A DNA stretch of 64,000 bases from Leisingera sp. ANG1. Lineage in GTDB: Bacteria > Pseudomonadota > Alphaproteobacteria > Rhodobacterales > Rhodobacteraceae. The notes under the pieces were generated by a model that saw only the letters and a program-made list of their open reading frames with translations, did not search any database and was not told the DNA's origin. A program made the translations under genes and the position numbers. This document shows, in pieces, positions 10,096 through 19,257 of this stretch. How positions within the stretch are numbered: the stretch's first letter is position 1; the number at the start of each line of letters is the position of its first letter. The stretch spans positions 186,001 to 250,000 of the forward strand of contig NZ_AFCF02000006.1 of assembly GCF_000203975.2 (NCBI RefSeq), given 5' to 3'.

Positions 10096-10914
10096 ATGGG
10101 GTTTCCCGGCACCTGGATGACGGAAAGTGAGAGTGTGGTCTACCGGGTGGTGCCGAAATGCGCCTGCTCGACGATTGGGCAGATCCTCTATTACTCGGAC
10201 CACGGACGGTTCTTTGACGGTGACATTCACGACGCCAAGGACGGTCTGCACAAATGGGCGCTGGAGCACAGCCAGGGGCCGATCACGCGAAATGTGCAGG
10301 GGCAGAGGTCCTATGCTTTCACCTGTGTGCGCAACCCCTATACCCGGATCCTGTCATCGTTCTTCGACAAGATCTGCGGCATCCAGCGCAACGGCAAGCG
10401 CTACCGCGGCAACCTGGTGCCCAAGCTGGCCTATGAGTACGGGATCGAGGTCGGTGGCGACGACGGCAAGCAGGAGTTCGACCAGATCGCCAGCTTCCGC
10501 CGGTTTCTGCTGTTTGCGCGCGACACCATCCGCTGGCGCCGCCCGATGGACCCGGACATCCACTGGTCGGCGATGTCGGGGCATGTGTCGACTTTCATCC
10601 TGAACGGCGGGCGCTACAACCAGATCTTCTGGACCGAGGCGTTCAATGACGGGATGCAGGGGGTGCTGGACGCGATCGAGACGCCGCATCCCGTGGACCT
10701 GACCGCAATCCCGCGCTTCAACGAAAGCGAGGGCCACGGCCCCAAGCGCGCCCATCCGGTGGAGGATTACTTCGACGACCTGTCGATGCATCTAGTCTAC
10801 GAGATCTACAAGCGCGATTTCGAGCTGTTCAAATACGATTTCGAAAACCCGGCCAACAAGATGCCGGTGGGCGAGATCGACCTGGACGAGGTGCACGCCA
10901 AGCTGGGGGAGTAA
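10096..10914 (+). CDS. Sulfotransferase family protein
   Basis: A 272-residue sulfotransferase using PAPS as donor. The 5'-phosphosulfate loop is 'VVPKCACSTI' (about residues 18-27), and the 3'-phosphate motif is 'CVRNPYTRILSSF' (about 77-89), as in the carbohydrate sulfotransferase (family 2) group. The ATG has GAGGG (10085-10089) upstream. It is divergent from the DUF5928 glycosyltransferase and followed 2 bases later by a small gene. Likely substrate is a cell-surface sugar made by the neighbouring glycosyltransferase; that link is inferred. Confidence 0.85.
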   Translation: MGFPGTWMTESESVVYRVVPKCACSTIGQILYYSDHGRFFDGDIHDAKDGLHKWALEHSQGPITRNVQGQRSYAFTCVRNPYTRILSSFFDKICGIQRNGKRYRGNLVPKLAYEYGIEVGGDDGKQEFDQIASFRRFLLFARDTIRWRRPMDPDIHWSAMSGHVSTFILNGGRYNQIFWTEAFNDGMQGVLDAIETPHPVDLTAIPRFNESEGHGPKRAHPVEDYFDDLSMHLVYEIYKRDFELFKYDFENPANKMPVGEIDLDEVHAKLGE

Positions 10915-10916
10915 CC

Positions 10917-11264
10917 GTGACGCGGGCGTTTGAGGGTTTCTATGCGGTTTGCAACCATACCAAATGGATGGAGCTCAGGGCCCTGGTTCTGTCTCTGGGC
11001 GCGGATGAAAGGTCTGACTTCCGGTCCCGTTGTATTGCTAGCGGAAACGTGAGTGGTTGGGAACGCGAGTGGTTTTACCATTTCTGCGACGGCGGTTTTG
11101 CGGATCTGGAATGGGTCGAACTGCGTGGCAGCTGCCTGGCTGATGCCGAATTTCAAAAACGGCTTGCGCAGATTGGATTGGCTGGGAAAGCCGAAGGAAA
11201 TGCAGTGCGCATTTTTGGCTTTGTGACATGCGGCGAGACAGCAGATAAACTGTCCTTCGCCTAG
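10917..11264 (+). CDS. DUF6678-like small protein
   Basis: A 115-residue soluble protein starting with GTG two bases after the sulfotransferase stop, so it is almost certainly co-transcribed. The middle ('GWEREWFYHFCDGGFADLEWVEL') and the end ('GNAVRIFGFV') resemble the DUF6678 family as I remember it: small proteins of unknown function with a Trp/Tyr-rich core. Its base composition is somewhat AT-richer than that of the sulfotransferase. No catalytic motif is evident. It might be an unrelated passenger at the operon's end. Confidence 0.65.
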   Translation: MTRAFEGFYAVCNHTKWMELRALVLSLGADERSDFRSRCIASGNVSGWEREWFYHFCDGGFADLEWVELRGSCLADAEFQKRLAQIGLAGKAEGNAVRIFGFVTCGETADKLSFA

Positions 11265-11283
11265 ATTTCTTGAGTGCCGAAGC

Positions 11284-11355
11284 GAGGGGCTCCCGCGCCA
11301 TGCTGCCGCATCATAGATGCAGCAGCATAAGACTTGGGCCGGGCTCCGCTGGCGC
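11284..11355 (-). repeat. Convergent-gap repeat, copy A
   Basis: Read on the minus strand: 5' block GCGCCAGCGG...GGCCCAA (11355-11334), a 37-base variable middle with a hairpin ATGCTGC/GCAGCAT (11300-11328), then GCGGGAGCCC (11296-11287). Same architecture as copies at 11440, 20945, 25371, 44376, 46414, 50043, 54775 and 60078. It lies between the convergent DUF6678-like gene and ilvD. The rest of the 11265-11721 gap holds copy B, the ilvD terminator and no recognisable gene. Confidence 0.7.
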
Positions 11356-11439
11356 GGCGCGGTTGCGTTCAAAGCGCGGTGGTCCCGCTTCTTTCTGGTT
11401 CAAAATACCCCCCGCCGGAGGCGCGCCGTGCGCCTGCAC

Positions 11440-11503
11440 GGCGCAAAGCCCAACGCCGCTCGGTGCACTGGCGTGAGCCAGAGGGCCGCAGCGGGGGCGG
11501 GAG
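11440..11503 (+). repeat. Convergent-gap repeat, copy B
   Basis: GGCGCAAAGCCCAA (11440-11453), a 42-base middle with hairpin CTGGC-GTGA-GCCAG, then GGCGGGAG (11496-11503). It sits in the same gap as copy A but in the opposite orientation. This is the most divergent spacing of the set. Confidence 0.6.
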
Positions 11504-11661
11504 AGATTGGCGGATGCAGAAAATTTTCTGAGAAGCGGTTCAGGGGCAGGGCTGCCCTGAACGCGCTTTCCCCATGGTAAAGCACCTGAAACCGCCTCAA
11601 GGGCAAGCGGCTGCGCCGCCGCGCGTTCGCGCGGCCCTTGACCCGGCTTCAGGCGCGGGAG

Positions 11662-11696
11662 CCAAAAGAAAACCCGCCGCGTAGAGGCGGCGGGTT
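11662..11696 (-). terminator. Intrinsic terminator of ilvD
   Basis: A ten-base perfect stem AACCCGCCGC (11671-11680) / GCGGCGGGTT (11687-11696). Read on the minus strand it is followed by TTTTCTTTTGG, a good T-rich tail, 26 bases after the ilvD stop codon. Confidence 0.85.
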
Positions 11697-11721
11697 CTGT
11701 GTGCTCCAAGTCTGAGCGGTA

Positions 11722-13566
11722 TCAGTCCTCGTCGGGCAACGCGCGCACCGCGCCTTTGGCGGCGGAGGTTGCCAGCAGCGCGTAGGCCTTCAGCGCCTTG
11801 GAGACCTTGCGCTTGCGCGGTTCGGCGGGTTTCCAGCCCTTGGTGTCCTGTTCCTCGCGGCGCGCGGCCAGGTCCTCGTCGGAGACAGCCAGATGGATCG
11901 AGCGGTTGGGGATGTCGATCTCGATCCTGTCGCCCTGGCGCACCAGGCCGATGGTGCCGCCCTCGGCTGCCTCGGGCGAGACATGGCCAATCGACAGGCC
12001 GGAGGTGCCGCCGGAGAAGCGGCCGTCAGTCAGCAGCGCGCAGGCTTTGCCCAGGCCCTTCGACTTGAGGTAGGAGGTCGGGTAGAGCATTTCCTGCATC
12101 CCCGGACCACCGCGCGGGCCTTCGTAGCGGATCACCACCACGTCGCCTTCCTTGACCTTGCCGGTAAGGATGTCGTTCACGGCGGCGTCCTGGCTTTCGC
12201 AGACATAGGCCGAGCCGGTGAATTTCAGGATGTTTTCATCCACGCCCGCGGTCTTCACGATGCAGCCGTCCAGAGCGATATTGCCGAAGAGCACCGCAAG
12301 GCCGCCGTCCTGGCTGAAGGCGTGCTCCTTGGCGCGGATCACACCGTTTTCACGGTCGGTGTCCAGTTCCTTGTAGCGGTTGGCCTGGGAAAAGGCCTGG
12401 GTGGTGCGGACGCCGCCAGGGGCGGCCTTGAACAGCTCTTCGGCCTCCGGGTTGTTGGCGACCTTGATGTCCCATTTGGCAATCGCCTCGCCCATGGATG
12501 AGGAATGCACGGTGTGGCAGTCGTTGTGCAAAAGGCCTGCGCGGCTCAGCTCGCCCAGGATCGAGAAGATGCCGCCGGCGCGGTGCACGTCCTCCATGTG
12601 GACGTTGTGGATGTTCGGCGCGACCTTGCACAGGCAGGGCACTTTGCGGCTCAACTGGTCCATGTGTGACATGTTGAAATCCACCTTGCCTTCGTTGGCG
12701 ATGGCCAGGAGGTGCAGCACAGTGTTGGTGGAGCCGCCCATGGCGATATCGAGGCTCATCGCGTTCTCAAACGCCTCAAACGTGGCAATTTCGCGCGGCA
12801 GCAGGCCTTTTTCCTCGTCCTGGTAGTGACGCTTAGTGATCTCGACGATCTTGCGCCCGGCCTCCAGGAAGAGGCCCTTGCGGTCGGCGTGCGTCGCCAG
12901 CGTCGAGCCGTTGCCCGGCAGCGCCAGGCCCAGGGCCTCGGCCAGGCAGTTCATTGAGTTGGCGGTGAACATGCCCGAGCACGACCCGCAGGTCGGGCAG
13001 GCGTTTTCCTCGATATGCTTCACCTGGTCGTCGGTGAACTTGTCATCCGCCGCCGCGACCATGGCATCCACCAGGTCGATCTTTTTCATGTCCAGATCGG
13101 CGATGTCGATCTTACCTGCCTCCATCGGGCCGCCGGAGACGAAGATCGCCGGGATGTTGAGACGCATGGCGGCCATCAGCATGCCCGGAGTGATCTTGTC
13201 GCAATTGGAGATGCAAACCATGGCATCCGCGCAGTGTGCGTTGACCATGTATTCGACGCTGTCGGCGATCACCTCGCGCGAGGGCAGCGAGTAGAGCATG
13301 CCGTCATGGCCCATGGCGATGCCGTCATCCACCGCGATGGTGTTGAACTCCTTGGCGACGCCGCCGGCCGCCTCGACCTCGCGGGCGACCATCTGGCCCA
13401 GGTCCTTGAGGTGGACGTGGCCGGGCACGAACTGGGTGAAGGAGTTGACAATGGCGATGATCGGCTTGCCGAAATCATCGTCTTTCATGCCGGTGGCGCG
13501 CCACAATCCGCGCGCGCCCGCCATGTTGCGGCCATGGGTGGAGGTTCTGGATCGGTACTTTGGCAT
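11722..13566 (-). CDS. ilvD: Dihydroxy-acid dehydratase
   Basis: A 614-residue IlvD, the usual length for the E. coli-type enzyme. It dehydrates 2,3-dihydroxy-isovalerate and -methylvalerate in valine and isoleucine synthesis. Iron-sulfur ligands are visible as C122 ('[11 protein letters not shown]') and the '[18 protein letters not shown]' cluster region (about residues 190-207). '[10 protein letters not shown]' and the C-terminal '[12 protein letters not shown]' and 'DGRFSGG' motifs are intact. The ATG at 13566 opens with '[13 protein letters not shown]', the standard IlvD start; an upstream extension lacks family sequence. It is followed by a strong terminator. Confidence 0.97.
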   Translation of the reverse strand: MPKYRSRTSTHGRNMAGARGLWRATGMKDDDFGKPIIAIVNSFTQFVPGHVHLKDLGQMVAREVEAAGGVAKEFNTIAVDDGIAMGHDGMLYSLPSREVIADSVEYMVNAHCADAMVCISNCDKITPGMLMAAMRLNIPAIFVSGGPMEAGKIDIADLDMKKIDLVDAMVAAADDKFTDDQVKHIEENACPTCGSCSGMFTANSMNCLAEALGLALPGNGSTLATHADRKGLFLEAGRKIVEITKRHYQDEEKGLLPREIATFEAFENAMSLDIAMGGSTNTVLHLLAIANEGKVDFNMSHMDQLSRKVPCLCKVAPNIHNVHMEDVHRAGGIFSILGELSRAGLLHNDCHTVHSSSMGEAIAKWDIKVANNPEAEELFKAAPGGVRTTQAFSQANRYKELDTDRENGVIRAKEHAFSQDGGLAVLFGNIALDGCIVKTAGVDENILKFTGSAYVCESQDAAVNDILTGKVKEGDVVVIRYEGPRGGPGMQEMLYPTSYLKSKGLGKACALLTDGRFSGGTSGLSIGHVSPEAAEGGTIGLVRQGDRIEIDIPNRSIHLAVSDEDLAARREEQDTKGWKPAEPRKRKVSKALKAYALLATSAAKGAVRALPDED

Positions 13567-13699
13567 CAGGCTGGTTCCCTTAGTCTTTGCCCTCAGGGAC
13601 ACGATTTGCGCAACAAAGGCAACCGGCCGGGGGGCTGTTCGGTAATTTTGGCGCAGTTTGCGCCGGATTTCAGTGGCGAAATGTCTCTCGGGCTGTTTC

Positions 13700-14878
13700 T
13701 CAGGCGCGGGCGGGGGCAGGTTCGGGGCTTTTCAGCCAGTGTTTCACCAGAAGGCCCAGCACCAGCGCCCAGAACGGCGCGCCGATTCCAAAGAAACTGA
13801 TGCCGGAGACCGTGGTCATGAAGGTGATGAGCGCGGCCTCGCGCCCTTGCGGCTGAGCCAGCGCGGCAGACAGGCTGTTGCCGATGGTGGCCAGCAGCGC
13901 CAGGCCTGCGACGGTGGCAACCAGCGCCTTGGGGGCGATCAGAAAGAGGCTGATCACAGTGGCGCCGCCCAGTCCCACCAGGATGTAGACAACGCCCGTC
14001 ATTACGCCTGCCAGATAGCGGGTTTCGGGGTTCTCGTCCGCTTCCGGGCCGGCGCAGATGGCGGCGGTAATGGCGGCAAGGTTGAAGGCAAAGCCGCCGA
14101 AGGGGGCGAGGATCAGCGAGGCCAGGCCGGTGATGGTCAGGCTGGCGGAAACCGGCGGCTCATAGCCGCAGGCCTTCAGCGCCACTACGCCGGGCATGTT
14201 TTGCGAGGACATGGTGACGATGTAGAGCGGCAGGCCGATGCCGATCAGCACCGGCAGCGAGAAGGCGGGCATCACGAACTCGGGGCGGGCCAGTGTCAGG
14301 TCCAGCGCCTCCAGGCTGCCGAAGGCACCTGTACTCGCGCACCATGCCACACCTGCGGCCAGCACCGCGGGAATGGTGTAGCGGGGGAACAGCTTGCGCC
14401 CGGCCAGAAAGGTCAGGCCCATCACCGCCACCAGCGCTGTGTCGGTCTGCAGCGAGGTGAAGGCAGAGAGACCGAACTGGAACAGGATGCCCGCCAGCAT
14501 CGCGCTGGCCAGGCTGTCCGGGATCAGACGGGAGAGGGCGGCGAACCAGCCGGTAATACCCGTGAGCGTCAGGAGCGCCGCGCAGAGGAGGAAGGCGCCC
14601 ACCGCCTCTGCCAGCGGCACGCCATTGAGGCTGACCGCCAGCAGCGCCGCGCCCGGTGTCGACCAGGCCGTCAGGACCGGCATCCGGTACATCAGAGAAA
14701 GGATCAGGCAGGTGATCCCCATGCCGAGCCCCAGCACCAGCATCCAGCTGTTGGCCTGTGCCTGTGTGGCGCCCACGGCCTCAATTGCCTGAAAGATAAT
14801 GGCGACTGATCCGGTGTAGCCGACCAGCACGGCAACAGCGCCAGAAACGAGATGCGAAAGCTTCAGATCTTTGAGCAT
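13700..14878 (-). CDS. BenE-type benzoate/H+ symporter family transporter
   Basis: A 392-residue, very hydrophobic protein with about 11-12 membrane segments. It fits the BenE family (benzoate/proton symporters, nucleobase-cation symporter-like fold). Family-like features include the N-terminal '[21 protein letters not shown]', '[11 protein letters not shown]' and '[14 protein letters not shown]'. Substrate not determinable; many BenE homologs are not near benzoate genes, and none are here. It is divergent from an XRE-cupin regulator across a double palindromic operator, so expression is probably controlled by that regulator. Confidence 0.88.
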   Translation of the reverse strand: MLKDLKLSHLVSGAVAVLVGYTGSVAIIFQAIEAVGATQAQANSWMLVLGLGMGITCLILSLMYRMPVLTAWSTPGAALLAVSLNGVPLAEAVGAFLLCAALLTLTGITGWFAALSRLIPDSLASAMLAGILFQFGLSAFTSLQTDTALVAVMGLTFLAGRKLFPRYTIPAVLAAGVAWCASTGAFGSLEALDLTLARPEFVMPAFSLPVLIGIGLPLYIVTMSSQNMPGVVALKACGYEPPVSASLTITGLASLILAPFGGFAFNLAAITAAICAGPEADENPETRYLAGVMTGVVYILVGLGGATVISLFLIAPKALVATVAGLALLATIGNSLSAALAQPQGREAALITFMTTVSGISFFGIGAPFWALVLGLLVKHWLKSPEPAPARA

Positions 14879-14915
14879 GCGGCTTTTCCTTGGCGGCCGG
14901 GCAGGGTAGGGTGGC

Positions 14916-14957
14916 GTGCGTTATAGCGCACACTACAATTCGTGCGCTATAACGCAC
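14916..14957. promoter_or_regulatory. Double palindromic operator between BenE gene and XRE-cupin regulator
   Basis: GTGCGTTATAGCGCAC (14916-14931) and its exact reverse complement GTGCGCTATAACGCAC (14942-14957) form a perfect 16-base inverted repeat separated by 10 bases. Each half is also internally symmetric (GTGCG...CGCAC), so each can bind a dimer. Centre-to-centre spacing is 26 bases. The second site ends 26 bases before the regulator ATG. Confidence 0.85.
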
Positions 14958-14983
14958 AAGCGTTTTCTTGACGGGCAGAGACC

Positions 14984-15544
14984 ATGAGCAATGACAGCAT
15001 CACCCTGAACCTGCGGGAAATACGTACGGCGGCGGGACTTAGCCTGTCCAAAGCGGCGGAGGCCACAGGTGTCAGCAAGGCGATGCTGGGGCAGATCGAG
15101 CGCGGCGAATCAAGCCCGACGATTGCGACCCTGTGGAAAATCGCCAAGGGTTTCCATCTGCCGCTGACCGCCCTATTGGGCGAGGCCGCGCGGCCGGTGA
15201 GCGCGGCCACCGGCGTCTATGAAACGGTGCAGTTTCCCGGCAGCATCGGGGTCAAGATCGTCTTTCCTTTTGATCCGCTGCTGGGGGCGGAGACTTTTCA
15301 GGTGACGCTGCAGCCGGGGCAGAGCCACCAGTCGCAGCCGCATGACACCGGTGTGACCGAGGAGGTCTATGTGCTGCATGGCTCCATGGAAGTGCTGCGG
15401 GATGGCGAATGGGTGGCGCTGGAGCCGGGGCAGGGGCTGCGCTTTGCCGCCGACCAGCCGCATGGCTACCGCAGCCTTGAGACCGGCGCGGCGTTTCTCA
15501 ACATGCATCACTACCGGCAGGCGGTTCTGACGCAGCGGGATTGA
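14984..15544 (+). CDS. XRE family regulator with C-terminal cupin
   Basis: A 186-residue two-domain regulator: an N-terminal XRE/Cro helix-turn-helix (about residues 8-62, 'GLSLSKAAEATGVSKAMLGQIERGESSPT') and a C-terminal cupin_2 sensor domain (about 105-175, with 'SQPHDTGVTEEVYVLHGSMEVL'). This class senses small carboxylates or amines and controls neighbouring transport or catabolic genes. It is divergent from the BenE-type transporter, with twin perfect operators between them, so it likely represses both genes until a ligand binds the cupin. Confidence 0.92.
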   Translation: MSNDSITLNLREIRTAAGLSLSKAAEATGVSKAMLGQIERGESSPTIATLWKIAKGFHLPLTALLGEAARPVSAATGVYETVQFPGSIGVKIVFPFDPLLGAETFQVTLQPGQSHQSQPHDTGVTEEVYVLHGSMEVLRDGEWVALEPGQGLRFAADQPHGYRSLETGAAFLNMHHYRQAVLTQRD

Positions 15545-15580
15545 TCTGCTTCACTTGTGTATTTTTTCGGGGCTGCCTAC

Positions 15581-15594
15581 CACTTGCGCAAGTG
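15581..15594. promoter_or_regulatory. 14-bp perfect palindrome upstream of EamA gene
   Basis: CACTTGCGCAAGTG is perfectly self-complementary and ends 28 bases before the transporter ATG. A related half (TTCACTTGTG) occurs at 15550. It is probably an operator, but no cognate regulator can be named. Confidence 0.45.
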
Positions 15595-15622
15595 ATTGAG
15601 TTTTCAGGATTTGGAGCCGGGA

Positions 15623-16477
15623 ATGGACACGCTGCGCGGAAGCCTTCTGATGGTGCTGGCCATGGCCGCCTTTGCGCTGGAGGACATGTTCATCAAATCC
15701 GCGGCTCTTGCGCTGCCGGTGGGGCAGATACTGATCCTGTTCGGGCTGGGCGGCATGGCGGTCTTTGCCGCGATGGCGCGTGCGCAGGGTCACGCCCCCT
15801 GGCACCCGGGCTTTGGCACGCGCCCGATGCTGTGGCGCTCCTTGGCGGAAGTTGTCGGGCGGCTGTGCTTCACCCTGGCAATTGCGCTGACGCCTTTGTC
15901 CTCGGCCTCGGCCATTTTGCAGGCGACACCGCTGGTGGTGGCTGCAGGGGCGGTTGTGTTCTTTGGCGAGACCGTCGGCTGGCGGCGCTGGCTGGCGATC
16001 GGGCTGGGGTTTGCCGGGGTGTTCATGATCCTGCGGCCGGGGCTGAGCGGTTTCGAACCGGCCTCGCTGTTTGCGGTGGCAGGCACGCTGGGGTTCGCGG
16101 GCCGCGATCTGGCCACCCGCGCGGCGCCCAAGGATATGAGCAACAACCAGTTGGGGTTCCTGGGCTTTGCCATGCTGGTGGTTGCCGGGATCATTGCGCT
16201 GGGCTGGACTGGCGGTGCGGTCTGGCCTGCCCCGCGTAATTGGCTGGACATCGCTGCGGCCACGGTGATCGGAGTGATTGCCTATAATGCTTTGTCGGGC
16301 GCGATGCGGGCAGGGGAAATTTCGGTCATTGCACCGTTCCGCTACACAAGGCTGGTCTTTGCCATGGTGCTGGGGGTGCTGGTGTTCGGCGAGCGCCCCG
16401 ACACGCTGACCCTCATTGGCAGCGCGGTGATCGTCGTCAGTGGTGTTTTCACGCTGCTGCGCAGCCGCAAAGCGTAA
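15623..16477 (+). CDS. EamA/DMT family transporter
   Basis: A 284-residue, ten-helix drug/metabolite transporter with two EamA repeats (about residues 5-135 and 148-280), e.g. '[25 protein letters not shown]' closing the first and '[25 protein letters not shown]' closing the second. The ATG at 15623 with GGAG (15613) is preferred over a TTG at 15596. Probably an exporter of a small metabolite; substrate unknown. It follows the XRE-cupin gene by 78 bases with a palindrome in between. Confidence 0.88.
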   Translation: MDTLRGSLLMVLAMAAFALEDMFIKSAALALPVGQILILFGLGGMAVFAAMARAQGHAPWHPGFGTRPMLWRSLAEVVGRLCFTLAIALTPLSSASAILQATPLVVAAGAVVFFGETVGWRRWLAIGLGFAGVFMILRPGLSGFEPASLFAVAGTLGFAGRDLATRAAPKDMSNNQLGFLGFAMLVVAGIIALGWTGGAVWPAPRNWLDIAAATVIGVIAYNALSGAMRAGEISVIAPFRYTRLVFAMVLGVLVFGERPDTLTLIGSAVIVVSGVFTLLRSRKA

Positions 16478-16521
16478 CCGTATCTTGCGCCCGCCGCGGT
16501 GCGGCCTTACATCTGCCGCCC

Positions 16522-17004
16522 ATGGCCAAGAAGAAGCAGACATCAGACCCGAACTACAAGGTGATCGCCGAGAACCGGCGGGCACGTTTCGATTATGCAA
16601 TCGAGGACGATATCGAATGCGGCATCGTGCTGGAGGGGTCCGAGGTCAAGGCGCTGCGCGGCAACGGCACCAATATCGCGGACAGCTATGCTGCGGTGGA
16701 AGAGGGCGAGTTGTGGCTGGTGAACTCCTACATTCCGCCATACGCGCAGGCCAAGGTGTTCAAGCATGAGGAACGCCGACGCCGCAAGCTGCTGGTGTCG
16801 CGCAAGGAACTGTCGGACCTGTGGAACCTCACCCAGCGCAAGGGCATGACCCTGGTGCCGCTGGTGATCTATTTCAACCACAAGGGCCGCGCCAAGATCA
16901 AGCTGGGCATCGCCAAGGGCAAAAAACTGCACGACAAGCGCGAAACCCAGGCCAAACGGGATTGGGGCCGCCAGAAACAGCGCCTGCTGAAGGACGCGCG
17001 GTAG
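16522..17004 (+). CDS. smpB: SsrA-binding protein
   Basis: A 160-residue SmpB, the tmRNA partner in trans-translation rescue of stalled ribosomes. The OB-fold core is intact: '[29 protein letters not shown]', '[22 protein letters not shown]', and the basic C-terminal tail ('[22 protein letters not shown]' region) that enters the mRNA channel. Normal length. It sits alone between the EamA gene and the convergent leucine-rich-repeat gene, 11 bases from the latter's stop. The ssrA gene itself is not in the window. Confidence 0.97.
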   Translation: MAKKKQTSDPNYKVIAENRRARFDYAIEDDIECGIVLEGSEVKALRGNGTNIADSYAAVEEGELWLVNSYIPPYAQAKVFKHEERRRRKLLVSRKELSDLWNLTQRKGMTLVPLVIYFNHKGRAKIKLGIAKGKKLHDKRETQAKRDWGRQKQRLLKDAR

Positions 17005-17015
17005 GTTTCGGCCTA

Positions 17016-18233
17016 TCAGTCTTTCTGGCTTGCGCCGGTAACGTATCTGGCAATCTGCTTCCGCCCCAGCAGGCGCCTGTGCGGCCCGCCTTCCGGGCCG
17101 GCGTAGAGGATCTTGAGGTTTTCGGTTCTGAGCAACGGCAGGAGAGTTTCCTGAGGCAAGCCGATGGCCCGCAGGATAGACAGATTTTTCAGGCCTTCGA
17201 GCGGTTGCAGATCCCGGACGGCTGTGCCGGATATTCCAAGTTCCTTCAGACCTGGCATCTGCCGGACAGGCGCCAGACTGATCACCGCAGTGCCAATTGC
17301 TGAAAGCTCACGGAGGCTTGGCCCTGCAAGCGGCTTAAGGTTGCTGACAGTGGTGCCGTCCAATACCACAGTTTGAAGCGCGGAAAGGTTTGACAGGGGC
17401 GCGAGGTCTTGGACACGCGTGTGTGCCAGGTTCAGTTCTGCCAGTCTGCCTGCGCTTGCCAAGGGCGACAGGTCGGCAACGCTGCTGCCTGTCAGGACCA
17501 CGGTATGAAGGGCGGGTTTATTCTGCAGCCCTTCCAGGCTTTGCAGGCGGCTTCCGTCTGCGCGCAGCATTTCCAGACTGCTGGAGGCCGCCAGCGGTGC
17601 CAGGCTTTGGACCGGGCAACCGGAGATCCAGACCACGCGCAGGTTCGCCGCGGCCAGCGGTGCCAAATCGGAGATGCCGGTGTTGAAGGCCAGCAGATTT
17701 TCCAGCGTGGCCATTCCCGCCAGCGGTTCCAGGTCCGTGACGCCTGAATCGGCAATATTGAGGCTTTGCAGACGGTTGTAACCGCGCAAAAAGGAGAGAT
17801 CTGTCAGCTCCCTGATGCCCCAGACGGAAAGATGCTCAAGCCGGGTCAATTGCGCCAGCGGAGTGAAATCGCGGGTCCGGACAGAATCAAGGCTCAGCCG
17901 CCGCAGTTCCGGCAGCCGCGTCAAAGGCTCCAGGCCGGAAACGCCCAGCCCCACTAGCGCCAGTTTCTCCAGATTGGGAAGCTGAGCCAGCGGTGACAGG
18001 TCTACGGGGTCTTCAAATCCTGGTTCTGCTATCAGCGACAGGCTGGTCAATTGCTGAAACTGTACCAGTTCCTGCAAGTCCGACTGCCTTGCGCCAAGCC
18101 TGATGCTCGCCTCTAAGTTATTGTCTTTTATGCATGTACTTCCAAAGGCCGCACAGCTGGCCTGCGCAGGAAACGGCAGGGACAGCCAGGCGGCCAGAAG
18201 GATGAATGCAAAAAAGCTGCGCAAACCGGGCAT
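17016..18233 (-). CDS. Secreted leucine-rich-repeat protein
   Basis: A 405-residue protein with a clear Sec signal peptide (residues 1-26, ending 'PAQA-SC') and then about 12-14 leucine-rich repeats of roughly 20-23 residues with the pattern 'L.PL..L..L..L.L..T.V.DL'. This is the SDS22/internalin-like type. The repeats end near residue 375; the last part is basic. No anchor or catalytic domain is visible, so it is probably periplasmic or exported and binds a protein partner. Start chosen at the ATG preceded by AAAGG. It overlaps nothing and stands alone between smpB and sseA. Confidence 0.82.
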   Translation of the reverse strand: MPGLRSFFAFILLAAWLSLPFPAQASCAAFGSTCIKDNNLEASIRLGARQSDLQELVQFQQLTSLSLIAEPGFEDPVDLSPLAQLPNLEKLALVGLGVSGLEPLTRLPELRRLSLDSVRTRDFTPLAQLTRLEHLSVWGIRELTDLSFLRGYNRLQSLNIADSGVTDLEPLAGMATLENLLAFNTGISDLAPLAAANLRVVWISGCPVQSLAPLAASSSLEMLRADGSRLQSLEGLQNKPALHTVVLTGSSVADLSPLASAGRLAELNLAHTRVQDLAPLSNLSALQTVVLDGTTVSNLKPLAGPSLRELSAIGTAVISLAPVRQMPGLKELGISGTAVRDLQPLEGLKNLSILRAIGLPQETLLPLLRTENLKILYAGPEGGPHRRLLGRKQIARYVTGASQKD

Positions 18234-18399
18234 GTGATTACCTTTTCCGACACCTGCCGCAATAATGCAGGCAAGATGTTTCTGCTCCGTAAAACACACG
18301 CATAAGGCCCGTAAAGGCTTGTGAGGGGGACAGGACAGCTTGCACCGCCCTGCCACGGGATGTACCCATGGCGCTAAATGCAGATAGGGAGACGCTTTG

Positions 18400-19254
18400 A
18401 TGCAGGACGATCCGAAGACGCTGGTTTCCACGGACTGGCTTGCCGCCCATCTGAAGGACCCGGATCTGCGGGTTTTGGACGCGTCCTGGTATCTGCCGCA
18501 GCAGGGGCGGGACGCCAAGGCGGAGTATGAGGCTGCCCATATCCCCGGCGCGCGGTTCTTCGATATCGACGAGATCTCCGACAACCGCTCCGACCTGCCG
18601 CATATGGTGCCGCCGGTTGAGAAATTCATGTCCAAGCTGCGTGCCATGGGCGTCGGCGACGGCCATCAGGTGGTGGTGTATGACGGTGCCGGGCTGTTTT
18701 CGGCGGCCCGCGTCTGGTGGCTGTTCCGGCTGATGGGGCAGACCAATGTTGCGGTGCTGGACGGCGGCTTTCCGAAATGGCAGGCCGAGGGCCATCCGGT
18801 GGAGGACCTGCCGCCGGTGATCCGCGACCGCCATATGACCGTGCGGGTGCAGAACCATATGGTGCGCGATGTGACCCAGGTCTCTGCCGCCGCCAAGCTG
18901 GGCGATCATGAAATCATCGACGCCCGCTCCGCCGAGCGGTACCGCGGTGACGCGCCGGAGCCGCGCGAGGGGCTGCGGGCCGGCCACATTCCCGGCTCCC
19001 GCAATGTGCCCTTTGGCCAGGTGCTGAAGGCCGATGGCACCATGAAAGACGCCGATGGCATCCGCGCTGCCTTTGAGGCCGCTGGCGTCGACCTGAACAA
19101 ACCTGCGATTACTTCCTGCGGATCGGGCGTTACCGCTGCCATCCTCAGCCTCGCCCTGGAGCGCATCGGCAAGACCGATCATTCGCTTTATGACGGGTCC
19201 TGGGTGGAATGGGGTGCCTTCCCGACCCTTCCCGTTGCTACCGGAGAGAACTGA
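18400..19254 (+). CDS. sseA: 3-mercaptopyruvate sulfurtransferase
   Basis: A 284-residue protein with two rhodanese domains (about 8-135 and 165-275). The active Cys is C240 in 'TSCGSGVTAA', the loop typical of mercaptopyruvate sulfurtransferases rather than thiosulfate rhodaneses. It moves sulfur from 3-mercaptopyruvate to thiols or cyanide. The ATG at 18400 is preferred over the TTG directly before it; AGGGAGA is upstream. The next gene, an aminotransferase able to make the keto acid from cysteine-like substrates, starts 3 bases after the stop, which suggests a joint cysteine-sulfur pathway. Confidence 0.92.
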   Translation: MQDDPKTLVSTDWLAAHLKDPDLRVLDASWYLPQQGRDAKAEYEAAHIPGARFFDIDEISDNRSDLPHMVPPVEKFMSKLRAMGVGDGHQVVVYDGAGLFSAARVWWLFRLMGQTNVAVLDGGFPKWQAEGHPVEDLPPVIRDRHMTVRVQNHMVRDVTQVSAAAKLGDHEIIDARSAERYRGDAPEPREGLRAGHIPGSRNVPFGQVLKADGTMKDADGIRAAFEAAGVDLNKPAITSCGSGVTAAILSLALERIGKTDHSLYDGSWVEWGAFPTLPVATGEN

Positions 19255-19257
19255 GCA

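Noticed and set aside
11311-11709. A 132-codon minus-strand frame and overlapping plus-strand frames in the gap before ilvD
   Set aside because: They cover two repeat copies and the ilvD terminator, lack ribosome sites and show no family features.
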